A DNA stretch of 64,000 nucleotides from Hermodice carunculata (GCA_964020975.1 OZ026627.1:35507533-35571532), one strand, 5' to 3'. Counted from the stretch's first letter, positions 22,317 through 32,129 are shown. Made by a program: numbers and translations. Notes: a model not told the origin generated them from the letters alone.

Positions 22317-24610
22317 TAAGATAAGATAAGATAAGATAAGATAAGATAAGATAAGCTTTATTTACCGTCGGATTTACATAATGAACAACGTGAGCAACTG
22401 AGGCTCTTTGCCGACACTCGATGTATAAAATGTAAAATCATGCTCCACTGCATAAAATTAAATAGATACACATTCCAGTAATAAAATTAATCAAGGTACA
22501 TATATAGTTATAATACAATGATCAAATGAAGACATGAATGTCAGATGCAAGTACATGTAATATCACAGTATAATGACTCAAGATAAGAAAAAAAAAAACT
22601 TTTAAGATTACTGTCAAAAATTATGTCCTAAAGCAAAAGTTGCAACTGCACTCTGAGCCATCCCAGCAGTTTAGTAATGTTTTGAAATCTTTAAAACTCA
22701 TCTGGTCTCTAAAATGTTGTGGTAGGCTATTCCAAATTTTTGCCCCCAAGTAGCGCAGACTATGTTTCCCAAATGTTACAGTTCGAAACTTAGGAATAGC
22801 CATAATATTTTTATTTCTAAGATTTATCGCCCGCAACTTTGGTTTAAAAATATTGTGAAGATACTCTGGCCCGATCTTGTTAACAGACATAAGAACCAGC
22901 TGTGCCAAAGCACGTAGTCTGTGTGTAGTTAAAGATGACATCTCGGATTTTGACAGTAAGTCACTATAGGATACATCTTTAGAAGTTCCAAAAACAAATT
23001 TTAATGCCCTTTTTTGGATACTTTCCATTTTGTTTAAATTAGTGGCTCCACAGAAATGCCACACCAAAGGACAATAGTTAAAATTTGAAATAATGTATGT
23101 TTTATATATAATCATTCTGGTTTTTTCATCCAACAAATGTCTTAAACGACAAAGTACATTTAGCTGTCTAGCAGCTTTTTTACAGGGGTTGGCGACATGT
23201 TTATCAAATCTAAGTTTGTCATCGATAGTTATACCCAGTAACACTACTTCCTCCTGAAATTCAATTTTTGTATCATTGATTTCAATATGAGAAAGCGTAA
23301 TAGAGGAAGTTTCTTTGGTTGTTTTCTTATTAGGACCAAGATAGATGGCCTGAAACTTGGTCGGATTAGCCTGCATGTAATTCACCTTAAACCACTGTAC
23401 ACATTCTGTGGTTTTGCTTTGCAGTTGGAGTACCATGTGTGCTTTCTCTAAATGCTTGACACTCACAGAGTTATCATCAGCATTGTTGTATGTGTCGCAG
23501 CCTTTGACACACATATAAATATCGTTTAAGAACAGGTTAAACATCACCGGACCTAATATTGATCCTTGAGGTACGCCTTTAGATATTCGCTGCCATGTAC
23601 TATGAATGTGGCCAATTTTTACCCTCTGCCATCTTTCTGACAGGTAGCTTTGTAGCGATTTTACAGATGTAGTTTCCATGCCATAGGCTTTTAATTTAGC
23701 AAGGAGCAGGCTATGAGGAAGTTCATCAAAAGCCCTTGACAAATCCATCAGTACAGCACCGATATGATATTTGGAATCTAAAGCCGCTCTCCAGTCTTCA
23801 GTCAATTTAATAAGCATTGTATTGCAACTATGTGCCTTTCGATAAGCCGAAATCATAGGGTTATAAATTGCCTCACAGAAAGCTTCCAGCTGTTCAGCAA
23901 GAATGCTCTCAAAAATTTTTGATAGACTAGGTAGCATACTTACTGGCCTGTAGTTTTCTTTCGCTAAACGATCTTTTTTCTTATACACCGGTAGGACGTT
24001 AGCCAGTTTCATGCTGTTGGGAAATTTAGATGTTTTAATTCCTTCGTTTATAATACTGGGGAGGGGTGACGCCAGAGATTTGGCTGACGCTTTCAAAGCT
24101 TTGGCTGGAATATTATCATACCCAGTTGCGTTTTTGTTTGTAATACCTTAAGTTTTTCACAAACCTGTTTTTCTGAGACAGTATGAAAGGTAAAGCCATT
24201 GGCTAACTCATTATAATTCTGAGAAGCCCCAATTATAGCCTTTATACTTGGGTGCTCCTCAAAATTTCTCCATGTCCCAGATAAAAAAGTGGTCTCTGTT
24301 GTGTTGTGTACATAGTGTCCATTAAAAAGTTCACACACTTCAGCCTGATCCGTAACTATTTTGTCATTTTCTGCTAGCATTATATTGGGAGTGAAAGACT
24401 TGTTTTTCCGATCTAAAAATGGTTTGATCGTCGGCCAAAAATCTTTATGACTAGGGCCGGATTTGCATTTTTCATCAAAATAGTTGTGGATTGCTGCTCG
24501 TTTTAAATATGTACAATAATTTCTCTGTTTTCTATAAGGAGGAAAGAACTGAGGGTTTTTGTTACTTCTAAGCCATTTGTTTCATAATTGTCTTTTCTTA
24601 AAAATAGCCT
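22317..24610 (-). mobile_element. LINE C: 5'-truncated jockey/CR1-group retrotransposon with (TTATC)n tail
   Basis: The minus strand carries a LINE ORF2 fragment from about 24610. It starts in the region between endonuclease and RT (NIMLAENDKIVTDQAEVCEL), one frame break follows near 24095, and then 491 codons are open (24096-22621). RT motifs are in order: ENYRPVSMLPSLSKIFE (residues 47-63), VLMDLSRAFDELPH (115-128), KGVPQGSILGP (173-183), and TYNNADDNS (202-210), where the usual Y of YADD is N. The C-terminal thumb region follows (VWHFCGATN, KMESIQKRALKF). The element ends AATAAAGC and then eight or so copies of TTATC (plus 22317-22356). That microsatellite tail marks the true 3' end. The 5' truncation is ordinary for LINEs. 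It lies antisense in the OTU-MULE intron. Length, a mostly open frame and a clean tail suggest moderate age. Confidence 0.92.
22621..24096 (-). pseudogene. LINE C reverse transcriptase fragment
   Basis: 491 codons of reverse transcriptase and C-terminal domain from LINE C. The protein would copy the element's RNA at a nicked target. The endonuclease domain is absent because of 5' truncation. The Tyr-to-Asn change in the YADD box should impair polymerisation, since that Tyr contacts the incoming nucleotide in related enzymes. The ATG at 24096 is internal to the original ORF and not a real start. Confidence 0.85.
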
Positions 24611-24724
24611 TCCTCCATGTGCTGTTTTGTTATGAAAGCTGTTGAGATGAGAGATTTGTTAGTACCATAAACAGATATGTCTCATGAAATGTTTTAAGCT
24701 TAAGTTGAAACCTGTCCATATTTG

Positions 24725-25130
24725 ACATGGGAATACACACATCTAGTCAGCATGGATTTTGTGTATCAGGTTGTGTATTTAGCTGAATACACATAAAATG
24801 CTAATTGTGACCTCTCCTATTGGATGGCTCTATTGGCAGGTGGTTCTAGGGCTGTGTATTTCCATTGCTTTTATTTATAATTTGCACCTAAAAAACTTCT
24901 ACACCACTGTGGGTAGCAAGCCCAAATTACTTGTGGGTAAATTATTATCAAAAGCTTAAACATTAATGTAAAGTCATTACTGTAGTTGCATTTGCAAAAC
25001 TGACACAGTTATTCAAACAAAATTTAGCACAGAAACTGATGGGAATATACAAGTCTAATAGATGGCAATTTTTTTTGTGTATTGGGCTATGTATTCAGCA
25101 CAATACACATAACTTTGACAATTGACCGCC
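24725..25130. repeat. GTGTATT family, right pair, with inverted arm 24835-24960
   Basis: Diverged GTGTATT..AATACACA units lie at about 24725-24820 and 25030-25125. Between them is the arm that pairs with 19640-19745 (GGCAGGTGGTTCTAGGGCTG and on through TTTGCACCTAAA). Confidence 0.6.
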
Positions 25131-25139
25131 CATGCTGGC

Positions 25140-25425
25140 ATAAGTGGTCACATATAAGAAGGTGGCCTCAAATGGTAGGTTAACTTAACAAACAAGCTTG
25201 ACTTAATTGCTATCACAGATGTGGTCACAAGAGGCAGGTAGTCTCTCCTGGCAATGCCGGGCTCGAGATTATAAAGAGTACAAGTACCACTATATACAGT
25301 GGTCCCTCCTTTGAAAGACCACCCCTTTGGGAGACCACCTCTTTTGAGAGACCACAGTTGTCAGGTCTTTCTGTAGTACTTTTCATGTTATTTAGCCCTC
25401 CTTTGAGGGACCACCTGCTGCTTCT
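25140..25425. repeat. GTGGTC-family repeats abutting the transposase exon
   Basis: Two adjoining units. The first runs from AAGTGGTCACATATAAGAAG to AGTACCACTATATACA, the second from GTGGTCCCTCCTTTGAAAGA through several GAGACCACC phrases. The second supplies the pyrimidine-rich tract and AG used as acceptor for the transposase exon. Confidence 0.6.
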
Positions 25426-25427
25426 AG

Positions 25428-26424
25428 GAAAGAGCGGGCTCAGTATGGAATGGCTCATTCAAATAATTTTGCTGACCATGTCCAGTGTGTCACAAACATG
25501 GTTAATAGCCATGAATTTGAACAGGTGGTGACTCATAATAAGGAGAAAGTGCCATCAGTGATCCTATATACTGAAGATGTCATCACTTCAATAAAGTATA
25601 TGTGCTGTGACAAAGATGGTCCATCAGTGCTGGGGATAGACAGAACCTTCAACCTGGGTGAAGTGTTTGTGACAGCAACTGCTTATAAGCACCAGGCCGT
25701 CAAGTCCAAACGAAGCAGGGACTATCCAATTGTCTTTGGACCAATTCTGCTCCATGGTTCATCAACTTTTAGTATTTACAGGGAATTTCTCTCCCATGTG
25801 GCCTCCTTGTTATCTGCAGAACAACAGGCAAGACTAATCATTGGCTCAGATGAGGAGAAGGCACTGACAGGTGCAATCAGATATGCAGTCCCAGCATGTA
25901 CCTTAGTTGCATGCACAAGACACCTCCAAAATAATGGGGATTACTATCTAACAAACAAAGTGGGGGTACACAGGCAAGACAGACAAACGATCAAGAGACA
26001 GCCGTTTGGCGAAGAGGGGCTTGCCAATGCAGATGATTCTGTTGTATTCGAAACTCGTGCCAACCAAGTGAGGTCACTGTCCATGAAACTCCGTCATGGT
26101 GATGAATTTCTAAAGTACCTCCATCAACGGATCATTCCCATACTACATGAGAACGTGTCTTAGCCAAATCGACAGCATGGCATTGTTTACAATTGGACCA
26201 ATAACAACTTGGAGTCCATGAACCATGTTTTGAAGGCCTCCTTGCAGTGGAAGCCAAGGCCACTATTAGAGCTAGTCCTGAAAATATTTGACATTGTCAA
26301 AACACAGCAGAAGGATCTGCGGAGAGCTCTGGTTGGCCTTGGCAACTATTACTTGGCACCCGATTATGTCCAGTACAAAATCTCGCTGGAGACTTGGTCA
26401 GCAACTTTCAATGTATATGGGTGA
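25428..26424 (+). pseudogene. MULE (Mutator-like) DDE transposase exon, interrupted by one in-frame TAG
   Basis: The frame opens at the acceptor CTTCTAG|GAAAGAGC. Numbering from the ATG at 25450, residues 60-70 (VLGIDRTFNLG) hold the first catalytic Asp (64), and VTATAYKHQAV is the usual following strand. Residues 129-140 (LIIGSDEEKALT) hold the second Asp (134), and CTRHLQNN (155-162) is the C..H motif typical of MULEs. The frame then meets a TAG at 26161-26163. In the same frame beyond it come NLESMNHVLKASLQW (the third acidic residue, codon 26212-26214) and KDLRRALVGLGNYYLAP, ending at 26424. One nonsense change thus separates the DD part from the E part; otherwise conservation is good, implying a fairly recent death. 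Such enzymes cut and paste the element. With the upstream OTU exon it forms an OTU-MULE gene. The C-terminal part beyond 26424 is unclear. Confidence 0.85.
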
Positions 26425-27299
26425 CATTGATCCTATTCCCTAGGTTATTTTTGTGTCAGCCAAACACAGCCTGACTCTGCAGGTCTCTTGTTTGTTTTTG
26501 TCAAAACAGTTCTGAACATGACCATAGTATTGTTCCTCTTGAGAGTATGTGAAAGGAGCCAGGATGTGAAAGGAGCTAGCGAGTGGATGAAGTAGGGACT
26601 TGTTCCCCGGGATATACCAAACAGGGACAAGGAGTGGTACCCACTAGAATAGGATACTTACCTGGGATAGTCCTGATTTTGGACACCTGTACTTTGGATA
26701 GCCATAGTGAAAGACTTCCACTTAATTAGGAAACTGTTCAGGTGAACGTTGGCAAGGACAACGACTGCAAGGACCAAGTCTCCACCAAGGATGTAAGTTC
26801 CTCCAAAAGAGACAACATTGTCAACAACATTGCAACAGATGCGGTAAGTTCACTTCTGCCCTATAATACCATAAATGCAAGACATTCAATCAGGTTGGTT
26901 TTTCTGGTGCTAAAATAGGTCATTATCGTAGGATGTGCAGGTCTAGACTCAATGTACGTTTAAGCAGACATGTTGAAAAGTCTGGCAAACAGAAACAGGG
27001 GGATAGACAAAGAATGTCTGAATTTTTTGGGTGTGGGTGAGTGGGTGGGAGATTGTCTTTCCTCATGGTATTATAAACTATAAAGAAATTTGTAATCCCT
27101 GGATTTCAAATACAAGTTACTGATGGAATTAAGGTAAACCATATGATAAAACTTATTTTCCCTGACAACCTTTACACTCTCAAAAAGCATTGTTACTATA
27201 CTCTCATATTGTAAGTAAAAAAACAGTTTTATGTGTCCACTCATCAGTTTAACCAGACAAAGTATATATGTATTTTTTTTGGGGGGGGGGGTAGTTATG
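26425..27299. other. 3' flank of the MULE gene
   Basis: Possible decayed coding continuation just after 26424. A GHYRRMCRS phrase near 26920-26945 resembles the end of a CCHC zinc knuckle but lacks the first cysteines. I could not find the element's terminal inverted repeat here. Confidence 0.35.
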
Positions 27300-27410
27300 C
27301 AGGGGTGGGGAAAGTTATCCTTGGATAACTTGCCCTGGGGAGGGGAACTTATCCTAGGATAACTTTCCCCAGGTGGGAAAGTTATCCCGGGTGAAAGTTA
27401 TGCTGGTACC
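27300..27410. repeat. Cluster of GGGAAAGTTATCC motifs in both orientations
   Basis: GGGGAAAGTTATCC, GGATAACTTGCCC, GGGGAACTTATCC, GGATAACTTTCCCC and GGGAAAGTTATCCC follow one another within about 90 bases, with a TATCCTAGGATA palindrome in the middle. They can form alternative hairpins. Confidence 0.7.
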
Positions 27411-27443
27411 CCGGGAATATGCCATAATATACATAGTTATTTC

Positions 27444-27691
27444 CAGACAGGGCCAGATGTTCATTTCGCAGAAAATTAGTGGGTGGTTTGTTTTTTTTGG
27501 TTTGTTTTTTTGAATTAAAAGTTCAGAAATGCCACAGTGGCATACATTTAGTACTTTCCGAGCCACATATTAAGATAATTTTCCATCTGCCTTTGATAAG
27601 TATTCTTTAGTTCCTAAATATTAGTAATATCCTGCTTGTCCTCACAGGTATGCAGTTGTGGCGGGGAAATTAATACGCATATCTCCTATTG
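27444..27691 (+). repeat. Left arm of a 5-kb inverted-repeat pair
   Basis: From CAGACAGGGCCAGATG to TATCTCCTATTG this is a diverged inverted copy of 32130-32406. Shared stretches include AATATTAGTAATATCC, GCTTGTCCTCACAGGTA and TATGCAGTTGTGGCGGG. The arm lacks about 50-60 bases present in the right arm. Confidence 0.75.
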
Positions 27692-28510
27692 AACGACTCA
27701 AATAAAAAAAAAACACACACACACACATAAAACAGCAAAACTCAAAGATGTCCTTTATAACGGCAGTGGACAAGATCAATAGAACGGGAACTCGACATCT
27801 AGAACGAAGCAGACAGTGGACGTCCAAATGTAATGAGCTACAGCAGATATATATGCATATAGTATGTTCAACTGGTACAGTTCATATGATAATTCAGTAT
27901 GCTGCAACATTGTTTTATGTTTGTTTTCATGTGAACATCTTCACAAGCATCCTGTCCTGGTGGGCCCAACAGCCCAATAGGATCCAGCTCCTGCAGACAG
28001 GAAGTGACAAGGTCTCCTGAAGACAACCTTAGCACCAACCTAGGTTCCTGCAGGGAAGAGTCAATTATGGGCACATTTCAAGTTCAAGGCCAAGGATGAT
28101 TTCCAGGACTTGTAACAGAACTACTCTGCAAGATGATCCGTAACATATTAATGCACATTAAGGAACAGTGCGGAATTTCTCAACTTCTCAAAAGCAGTAA
28201 CTGTGCTTCGGCCATGGAGTAACCGTGCAACTGTGAATTCTGGACAGCATACTAATTGTTTGTATTTTATCCAAGTTACAGGGACGTAACTTAAATGGGC
28301 AGTGATAACATATTATAGAGTGAAGTAGCAATAATTCTCATTTTTCTTGTCTTTAAATTTTGTGATGTAACAGCAGATGATAACAACAAACATGCCACAG
28401 CTATGAACAGTTTCCAAGGAATATCAACCTGCTTGGCAAGACAAGAACTGTGACTTTCCGAAGCGCGCTTGCTTGTCCCCAGGTTACAATTAAAACACAA
28501 AGTTAGCCGT
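27692..28510. other. Interior of the inverted-repeat pair, left of the minisatellite
   Basis: A-rich and CA-rich just inside the arm, then unassigned sequence. Open frames at 27748-28074 and 28291-28500 on both strands show no domain. Confidence 0.35.
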
Positions 28511-28590
28511 ATTTCGGTGTCCTGCGATGTCTTTCGGTGTCTTTCGGTGTCCTAAGGTGTCCTTCGGTGTCATCAGGTGTCCTTCGGTGA
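28511..28590. repeat. 10-bp minisatellite, about 8 units
   Basis: Units such as TTTCGGTGTC, CTTCGGTGTC, CTAAGGTGTC and ATCAGGTGTC repeat in strict 10-base steps. Confidence 0.9.
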
Positions 28591-28601
28591 TTAGACTCAC
28601 C

Positions 28602-28650
28602 GCCACAGTCAGCACCAAATAATTACGTGACACATTTACATGCTTCTCGC
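28602..28650. repeat. Dispersed repeat pair member
   Basis: Second copy of the 14311-14358 sequence (CCACAGTCAGCACCAAATAA, then TTACGTGACACATTTACATG). Confidence 0.65.
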
Positions 28651-29140
28651 AAGTAGGACGTTTGCGCAAGGTAAATCTATAACTCTCTAGTGTCGTACAC
28701 ATTCAACATGTAGTTTTTCGGGCACGCATTGATTTATATCCTAATTCGTTTTTCTGCATTTTCTGTCAAGCTCTTGAATAATTTTTCATCTGATTCAATA
28801 ACAGCGAATATCTCAGGTTATTTACATTGAAACTGAATTGTAAGACACAATAAAGCAACGGGTAATTCTGTATTAGTAATAGGTGAGAAAACATGATACT
28901 TTCTCAGTTACATGTTATTCTATATATATACTGAACCCCAATGAAAAGTATCCACATGCCAATTTTGAAGTATTTTATTGTTTATACTTGAAACATTTCA
29001 TACCTAGACGTGCTTAGAACTTAACAAAGCATTCACTTTTCTGGCGTAAAAATAATGTCACGCTCTACCGACATTAACGTCACTTACAGGCAAAAAATGT
29101 CATTAACTGCCCTAATTGAAAGTCACACAAATTTTTCTGT

Positions 29141-30160
29141 TCAATATGGGATGTGGCCACCTCGAGCATCAACACATACTATACATCTGCGGCGCATACT
29201 GCTGACCAGGGTTTGAATTCTGTGTTGGGGAACATTATTCCATTCTTCCTGCAGAGCTTGGATCAGCTGGTTTCGGGTAGTAGGCCTAGGTGTCCTCCGT
29301 TGAATACCTTGGCCTAACTGATCCCACAAATGTTCAATAGGGCTCAGATCGGGTGAGAACGCTGGCCATTCCATGACATTGATGTTGTTCTCATTGAGAA
29401 AGTTCATTGTTAATCTGGCAGAGTGTGCATGTGCATTGTCCTGCTGAAAGATCGCCAGATCTTGATGCTGCTCCATAAATGGGACCATGTGCGGCTCCAG
29501 CACCTCATCAATGTACCGCCTAGCATTGAGGATCCCTTGAATGACCACTAGGGGTGTCCGGTAGCGGTTGCTGATGCCTGCCCACACCATGACAGAGGGT
29601 CCACCCCATCGATCTGCCTGACGGACACAGGCATCTGCATATCTCTCCCCAGTCCGGCGCCACACACGTTCTCTGCCATCTGCTCTGCTGACACAAAAAC
29701 GGGACTCGTCAGTAAAAAGGACGGTATTCCACTGCTGGCGAGTCCACCTGGAGTGTGCTCTACACCACTGCAGTCGTCTTTCTCTTCTGGGTTGGGTCAG
29801 CAGGTTACCCCTGTAAGGTCTTCTGGCTGTTAGGCCACTGCTCCTCAGTCGCCTCTCCACAGTAGAACTACTGACAGGACGGTGATTCACCCCTTGAGTC
29901 TCACGGGCTGTTTGGGCTGCTGTACGGAAACGGTCTCGCAGGTGCATCAGCCGGATGTGACGGTCTTGGCCAGGTGTTGTCACTCTTTCTCGGCCAGGCC
30001 TAGGCCGATCATCTACGGATCCAGTTTCTTGTTGCCGTTCAATTAGTCGTTGGATGGTGCGCCGAGTACACCCCATTCTTTGTGCGATTTGAGTGATTGG
30101 GACTCCACCCTCTGCAAGCCCCAAAGCATGGTGTCTTTGACCTTGGCTCAGACGCGGCAT
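29141..30160 (-). CDS. Tc1-type transposase, DD34E, complete
   Basis: The 339-residue frame is uninterrupted, the normal length for Tc1 transposases. Residues 5-42 form a helix-turn-helix (QGQRHHALGLAEGG, TRRTIQRLIERQ), 52-60 hold an AT-hook/GRPR-like basic stretch (RPRPGRERV), and about 62-105 a second DNA-binding unit. The catalytic triad is present: Asp151 in FTDESRF, Asp241 in FQQDNAHAH, and Glu276 in SPDLSPIEHLWD. Exactly 34 residues lie between the second Asp and the Glu. WAGIS (193-197) and the C-terminal helix match the family. It would bind the element's ends and cut and paste it into TA sites in the nucleus. A TATA-like CTTTAAAAAGG lies upstream (plus 30211-30222), and an AATAAA on the same strand at plus 28974-28979 can serve for polyadenylation. 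The ATG at 30160 is the only sensible start. Confidence 0.96.
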   Translation of the reverse strand: MPRLSQGQRHHALGLAEGGVPITQIAQRMGCTRRTIQRLIERQQETGSVDDRPRPGRERVTTPGQDRHIRLMHLRDRFRTAAQTARETQGVNHRPVSSSTVERRLRSSGLTARRPYRGNLLTQPRRERRLQWCRAHSRWTRQQWNTVLFTDESRFCVSRADGRERVWRRTGERYADACVRQADRWGGPSVMVWAGISNRYRTPLVVIQGILNARRYIDEVLEPHMVPFMEQHQDLAIFQQDNAHAHSARLTMNFLNENNINVMEWPAFSPDLSPIEHLWDQLGQGIQRRTPRPTTRNQLIQALQEEWNNVPQHRIQTLVSSMRRRCIVCVDARGGHIPY

Positions 30161-30208
30161 GATCGCCTCAACACACCTGAGACCACTGGGTTTTTTCTTG
30201 GCTGAACA

Positions 30209-30222
30209 TCCCTTTTTAAAGC
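30209..30222 (-). promoter_or_regulatory. TATA-like box of the Tc1 transposase gene
   Basis: On the minus strand CTTTAAAAAGGGATG lies about 50 bases upstream of the ATG at 30160. This would give a very short 5' UTR, as is common in Tc1 elements. Inferred from motif and position only. Confidence 0.4.
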
Positions 30223-30452
30223 CACTGAAAACATCAGGTCATTTTAGCCATCCAATAGGAGTGGTGGTCAGAAGCCATATTCGGTGCACAAAAGTCACAT
30301 GCATTATGTAACAACCCAGCAAAAGTTAAAAAGTTGTCCTGAATGACCCTGATGTAGGCTCCAAACCATGCATATATGCACACACAGTACTTAGTAACTT
30401 ACAAAATTAATGTGTTAATTTTTTTATGTGGATACTTTTCATTGGGGTTCAG

Positions 30453-31430
30453 TATATATTTTTTTTTTTTGGCTCTCGAGGAATAAGTTTTATTTGTGGG
30501 TGGGGGTGGGCAGGGGTGTACATGAGGTGTCTATGTTCAGTCACAGCAAATTGTCCTTGGTGTGAAACATTGAAGAATGTGCATTGCTTTGAAAGAAAAT
30601 TTTGTTTAAGAAGAGTATTGCAAAACTTTATTACATATGTGATTGCGTGAATTAGCAGCATTTTCCATAGCACAGGTGCTGCACATTCTTGCTTGGTTGG
30701 TTCACATGGGGAAACCTTGCGGTTGTGATGACTTATTTGGATGTATGTGTAAGGAAGCTGTATGATTGTGAAATGAAAGAGTTAATTGGCATGCTATTGT
30801 GATAAAAAAACAAAATTGTCCTGACTGAGAAGTAAGTGGTAAATACCACCCACATCTATTTAGTTTAGCTGCAAACTAATTATTACTTATATTTTGAAGG
30901 TACTAGAATTAAATTCCTGGAATTGTTTGTGCTAAATTAACTGCATATTTATATACCAATACACATGTATGCTACATAACACAGAACAGGAAAGCTCATG
31001 GTTACCCTGCCTTACAGTTTTGGTGCTGACTTATGTAATACATATACATTTATTTACGACATGTAAGCTCTTTTTGATTTACTTGCCTTTATTCTGCAAT
31101 ACAGAATCCCAAAATTTGATGTTCTTTATTAGACGGTAAAGTGATGTACTGTGTTCCAAGAACTGAATCAAACATGACAACTACCATGGGTCTCTATTGT
31201 GATACATTCCAATAAATCATATTTTCACTTGCATTTCAAATAATGTTTTGTGTTTTATATATGTGCATGAATATTTTCTCTATCAGGTCTGATATATTCC
31301 AATATTAATGACAATGCAACAGCAGAAGTTTCAGGAAATAAAACCCACAGTATTGGTTATCAAAGTTTGATTGTGGGTCCATTTCATATCAAATGAAAGT
31401 ATTAACAATACAATAAAGTCTCATTCTTAC
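30453..31430. other. No supported gene
   Basis: AT-rich sequence to the right of the Tc1 element. The overlapping frames at 30426-30673 on both strands span the Tc1 end and are not genes. It might be an intron if 31431-31583 is a real exon. Confidence 0.4.
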
Positions 31431-31583
31431 CAGAAATTTTGAATCCACGTGTGGCTTGTTAGTAGGAGGAGAATGTCAAGTTGGTGAATCATCTATCCAT
31501 GAACGCTTCAGACTCTGAGTAGCCCCCACAGGCGTACGAGGGTTCCGAGCAGAACTTGTCATTGCGATATTATCCGTGGCCAT
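31431..31583 (-). pseudogene. Candidate first coding exon, interrupted by one TGA
   Basis: On the minus strand an ATG at 31583 opens MATDNIAMTSSARNP and SLKRSWIDDSPT, then a TGA at 31478-31476. The same frame continues (HSPPTNKPHVDSKFL) to a strong donor, CTG|GTAAGAATG, at 31431/31430. Upstream on the same strand the sequence to about 32130 is richer in CG, with a TCACGTGA E-box near 31847-31856 and a CCGGAAG motif, as at a promoter. I do not recognise the protein. It may be the 5' end of a decayed gene belonging to the inverted-repeat element that encloses it, or simply chance. Confidence 0.25.
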
Positions 31584-32129
31584 AATTGCACTTGGTTTAC
31601 CTGTATGTAACAAAGACTAGGCTAGTTTGAATGGCGGGTTATTCAAACAAAGAAAAACGTCAAAAAATGTCCCGATAAATCACAATCCGCCAAATCCAGC
31701 ATACCAGAAATCACACACTTTGGCCCTCAAACCTTCATTCCTCCATGTATGGTAAAAATCCAAGAAAAGTAGACATCAAACATGAATTTTGACGGCAAAA
31801 GCTCGGGCAACTCGTACGGTCAAACCACCATGAAAGATCACGTGACCTGAAATAGCAAATCTGAAAATGGTTCTGTATCGAATCGGCAATATTCAGTGAC
31901 TTCTCTCCAACTACTTCGAGTTCTCGTATCAGATTATCGAATGCCCCTTTCTGTCGCCCTTTGGGTAGATATCATGAACCCGCCACCTATGCTTCCGGTT
32001 CTTTCTCCCTTTTTAACATTTCACTCGCGGACACGATGATTAGCATTTCGTCCTACTGTAACACAGGTATTTGCATCAGGGACCAGGTGGGAGCCATCTT
32101 GTGACCTTGGTGCTCCGCCTGGAAAGGCC

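Larger units (their letters stand above)
21119..25427 (+). other. Putative 4.3-kb intron of the OTU-MULE gene, filled with repeats
   Basis: GT at 21119 and AG at 25426-25427 bound this segment, and both junctions are phase 2, so joining keeps the frame and gives ...CQNE-R-KERAQYG. Inside are GTGGTC-rich repeats, a partial MITE (21838-21976), LINE C on the opposite strand, and the GTGTATT and inverted repeats. Additional exons cannot be excluded, but I see none. Confidence 0.6.
28931..30452 (-). mobile_element. Apparently intact Tc1-type transposon
   Basis: This 1522-bp element has perfect 27-bp terminal inverted repeats at 28931-28957 (starting CTGAACCCCAATGAAAAGTA) and 30426-30452. TA at 28929-28930 and 30453-30454 are the TA target duplication. 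The single gene fills most of the interior on the minus strand. The absence of any break in the ORF and identical ends suggest recent insertion. Its coding part is more GC-rich than the surrounding AT-rich DNA, consistent with a recent arrival. It lies inside the inverted-repeat pair 27444/32406. Confidence 0.97.

Noticed and set aside
26890-26990. Zinc knuckle after the MULE exon (GHYRRMC)
   Set aside because: The first two cysteines of a CCHC knuckle are missing and no acceptor is clear.
28511-28590. CRISPR-like direct repeats
   Set aside because: 10-base units without spacers, in a eukaryotic genome; a minisatellite.
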